From NCBI GenBank assembly GCA_005889395.1, contig VBFX01000135.1:1-5277 (forward strand): a stretch of DNA of 5,277 bases. The letters run 5' to 3'. The notes below the pieces were generated by a model, which saw only the letters and a program-made list of their open reading frames with translations, did not search any database and was not told the origin of the DNA. This document shows, in pieces, positions 4,274 through 5,277 of this stretch. This stretch comes from Chloroflexota bacterium (GTDB lineage Bacteria > Chloroflexota > Dormibacteria > CF-121). Within the stretch, counting starts at the first letter, position 1. Each line of letters opens with the position of its first letter. A program made the translations under genes and the position numbers.

Positions 4274-5277
4274 TCAAGGCGATAGCGAAACCGTCTGCGA
4301 TTGCGATAGAAGCCCGCCGTTGCTGATGGTGATGCTGATCGAAGCCTCGGTCGTCTGAACCTCGAGCGCCCCCGACGTGTCATTGCCGGGCTCAACGAGC
4401 TGGAGGATGTCTGTCTTTGCGCTCGAGCCGGTCTGAAGAGCCAGCCGATCAGTGAAGCCGGAGGCGCGACGGATCACGGGACAGATGATGAACGTGCCGC
4501 GGGTTGTCCTCGTCACTTTCGGTGGATCGAGGATGAACGTGCGGACCACGCGGGCGATCCGGCCTGCGTTGAACTCGGTGTAGTAGAGGTTGTCAGCATA
4601 ATCGAGAGCGATTCCCTGTGGCCGCTGGATGCCGGTGATGACGCTGACCTGATGCCCCTGGCCGTCGAGCTCGTGGATCGCGTTGTCTCCGAGCGTATTG
4701 ACGAAGATATGGCCGGCTCGAGCGACGAGCACGTCATCGGGAGTCGGCAAGGTCGCGAAGCGACGTCGTGCCGGCTCGAGCACCCAGAGCGCACCGCCCT
4801 CATCCGCCACGAAGATGCGTCCGGCTGTATCAGCCGCCGCGCCCACCGGACGCACCATGCCGATCGCGATCTGTGTGGCCGTCTTGCCGTCGGCGGTGAC
4901 CCGCCAGACCAAGCCGTTTGGGCTGTCCGGCACGATGACGTTGCCACCGGTCGGGAGGATATTGCCCAAGGCATCTAGACCGGGCAGCACCGGACCGATT
5001 CCGTCAATCCCGTCGCGTCCGGTCCGGTTGGGAAACGCGTGCCACTGGCTGAGCGCGTGAGCCTGAGGATCAATAGCGACCACGCGGTTGCGTCCCTGCT
5101 CGGCGACGAGGATGCGCCCATCGTCCTGCGCAACGATCCCTTCCGGCGCCGACATCCCGCCGGCGATGCGCTCGACCGAGCCGTCGGGATTCAGCGCGGA
5201 GATGGTGCCCGCTTTGATATCGCTGAAGAGCAGGCGTGCGTCAGGGCCGAAGGCCAGGTCATCGGGAGCGGGCAGAT
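4274..5277 (-). CDS. NHL/SMP-30-like beta-propeller protein, 5' end outside window
   Basis: The open frame continues to the right edge, giving at least 333 residues with no start visible; the internal ATG at 5155 is not the start because upstream codons continue the fold (LPAPDDLAFGPDARLLFSDI, then NPDGSVERIAGG). Blade-like repeats recur: APEGIVAQDDGRILVAEQ, GNVIVPDSPNGLVWRVTADG, PVGAAADTAGRIFVADEGG, DDVLVARAGHIFVNTLGDN and RPQGIALDYADNLYYTEF. This is the G/A-D-G-x-hydrophobic-x-V/F-A/T-D/E pattern of NHL or gluconolactonase-type propellers, which bind ligands or proteins or hydrolyse lactones. I see no distinctive catalytic residues and cannot choose. The last roughly 90 residues (from about TFILDPPKVTR) do not follow the blade pattern, and their Ser/Thr-rich end suggests an extracellular or periplasmic tail. 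Any signal peptide would be outside the window. Its stop lies one base from that of rtcB. Confidence 0.8.
   Translation of the reverse strand, partial: LPAPDDLAFGPDARLLFSDIKAGTISALNPDGSVERIAGGMSAPEGIVAQDDGRILVAEQGRNRVVAIDPQAHALSQWHAFPNRTGRDGIDGIGPVLPGLDALGNILPTGGNVIVPDSPNGLVWRVTADGKTATQIAIGMVRPVGAAADTAGRIFVADEGGALWVLEPARRRFATLPTPDDVLVARAGHIFVNTLGDNAIHELDGQGHQVSVITGIQRPQGIALDYADNLYYTEFNAGRIARVVRTFILDPPKVTRTTRGTFIICPVIRRASGFTDRLALQTGSSAKTDILQLVEPGNDTSGALEVQTTEASISITISNGGLLSQSQTVSLSP

Noticed and set aside
2920..4395. 491-residue minus-strand ORF opposite rtcB
   Set aside because: It is the complement of a fully conserved RtcB, lacks any recognisable domain and is Arg/Val/Gly-rich as expected for a shadow frame.

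Overview
This is a G+C-rich bacterial chromosomal window with six protein genes and no RNA gene, IS element or CRISPR that I can see. Dense packing, GTG/TTG starts and short intergenic gaps fit a free-living environmental bacterium, for example a soil or sediment lineage such as Methylomirabilota/Rokubacteria or Chloroflexota. That placement is a guess from style and gene content; nothing here fixes the phylum.

Layout. Four genes run leftward on the minus strand from a divergent promoter region near 2860-2907: a type I citrate synthase (2858 to 1722), an HNH endonuclease-like protein (1652 to 990), a PIG-L/LmbE-like protein that appears to have lost its zinc-binding motifs (979 to 395), and a small GlsB/YeaQ-type three-helix membrane protein (296 to 39). 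The last has its own good promoter and ribosome binding site. Rightward from the same divergent region runs rtcB, an RNA ligase (2908 to 4272). It converges, with one base between stop codons, on a leftward beta-propeller (NHL/SMP-30-like) protein whose start lies beyond the right edge (4274 to 5277+).

The most unusual element is a perfect 37-bp tandem array (995-1172, four full copies plus 30 bp of a fifth). It forms the last 60 codons of the HNH ORF and stops just before the PIG-L-like gene. Because 37 is not a multiple of three, each copy is read in a different frame, and all three minus-strand frames of the unit lack stop codons. By arithmetic, loss of one copy (or gain of two) would read the HNH ORF straight into the PIG-L-like ORF as one fused protein. 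Each unit also carries a CCCCGC/GCGGGG inverted repeat and a GGGGCCCC palindrome, so the transcript could form a ladder of hairpins.

Functional links are loose. Citrate synthase is central carbon metabolism, RtcB is RNA repair or tRNA splicing, and GlsB-like proteins are associated with general stress. The HNH and PIG-L-like pair are 10 bp apart and probably cotranscribed, but no joint function can be read from the sequence. I do not see a complete known defence or biosynthetic system.
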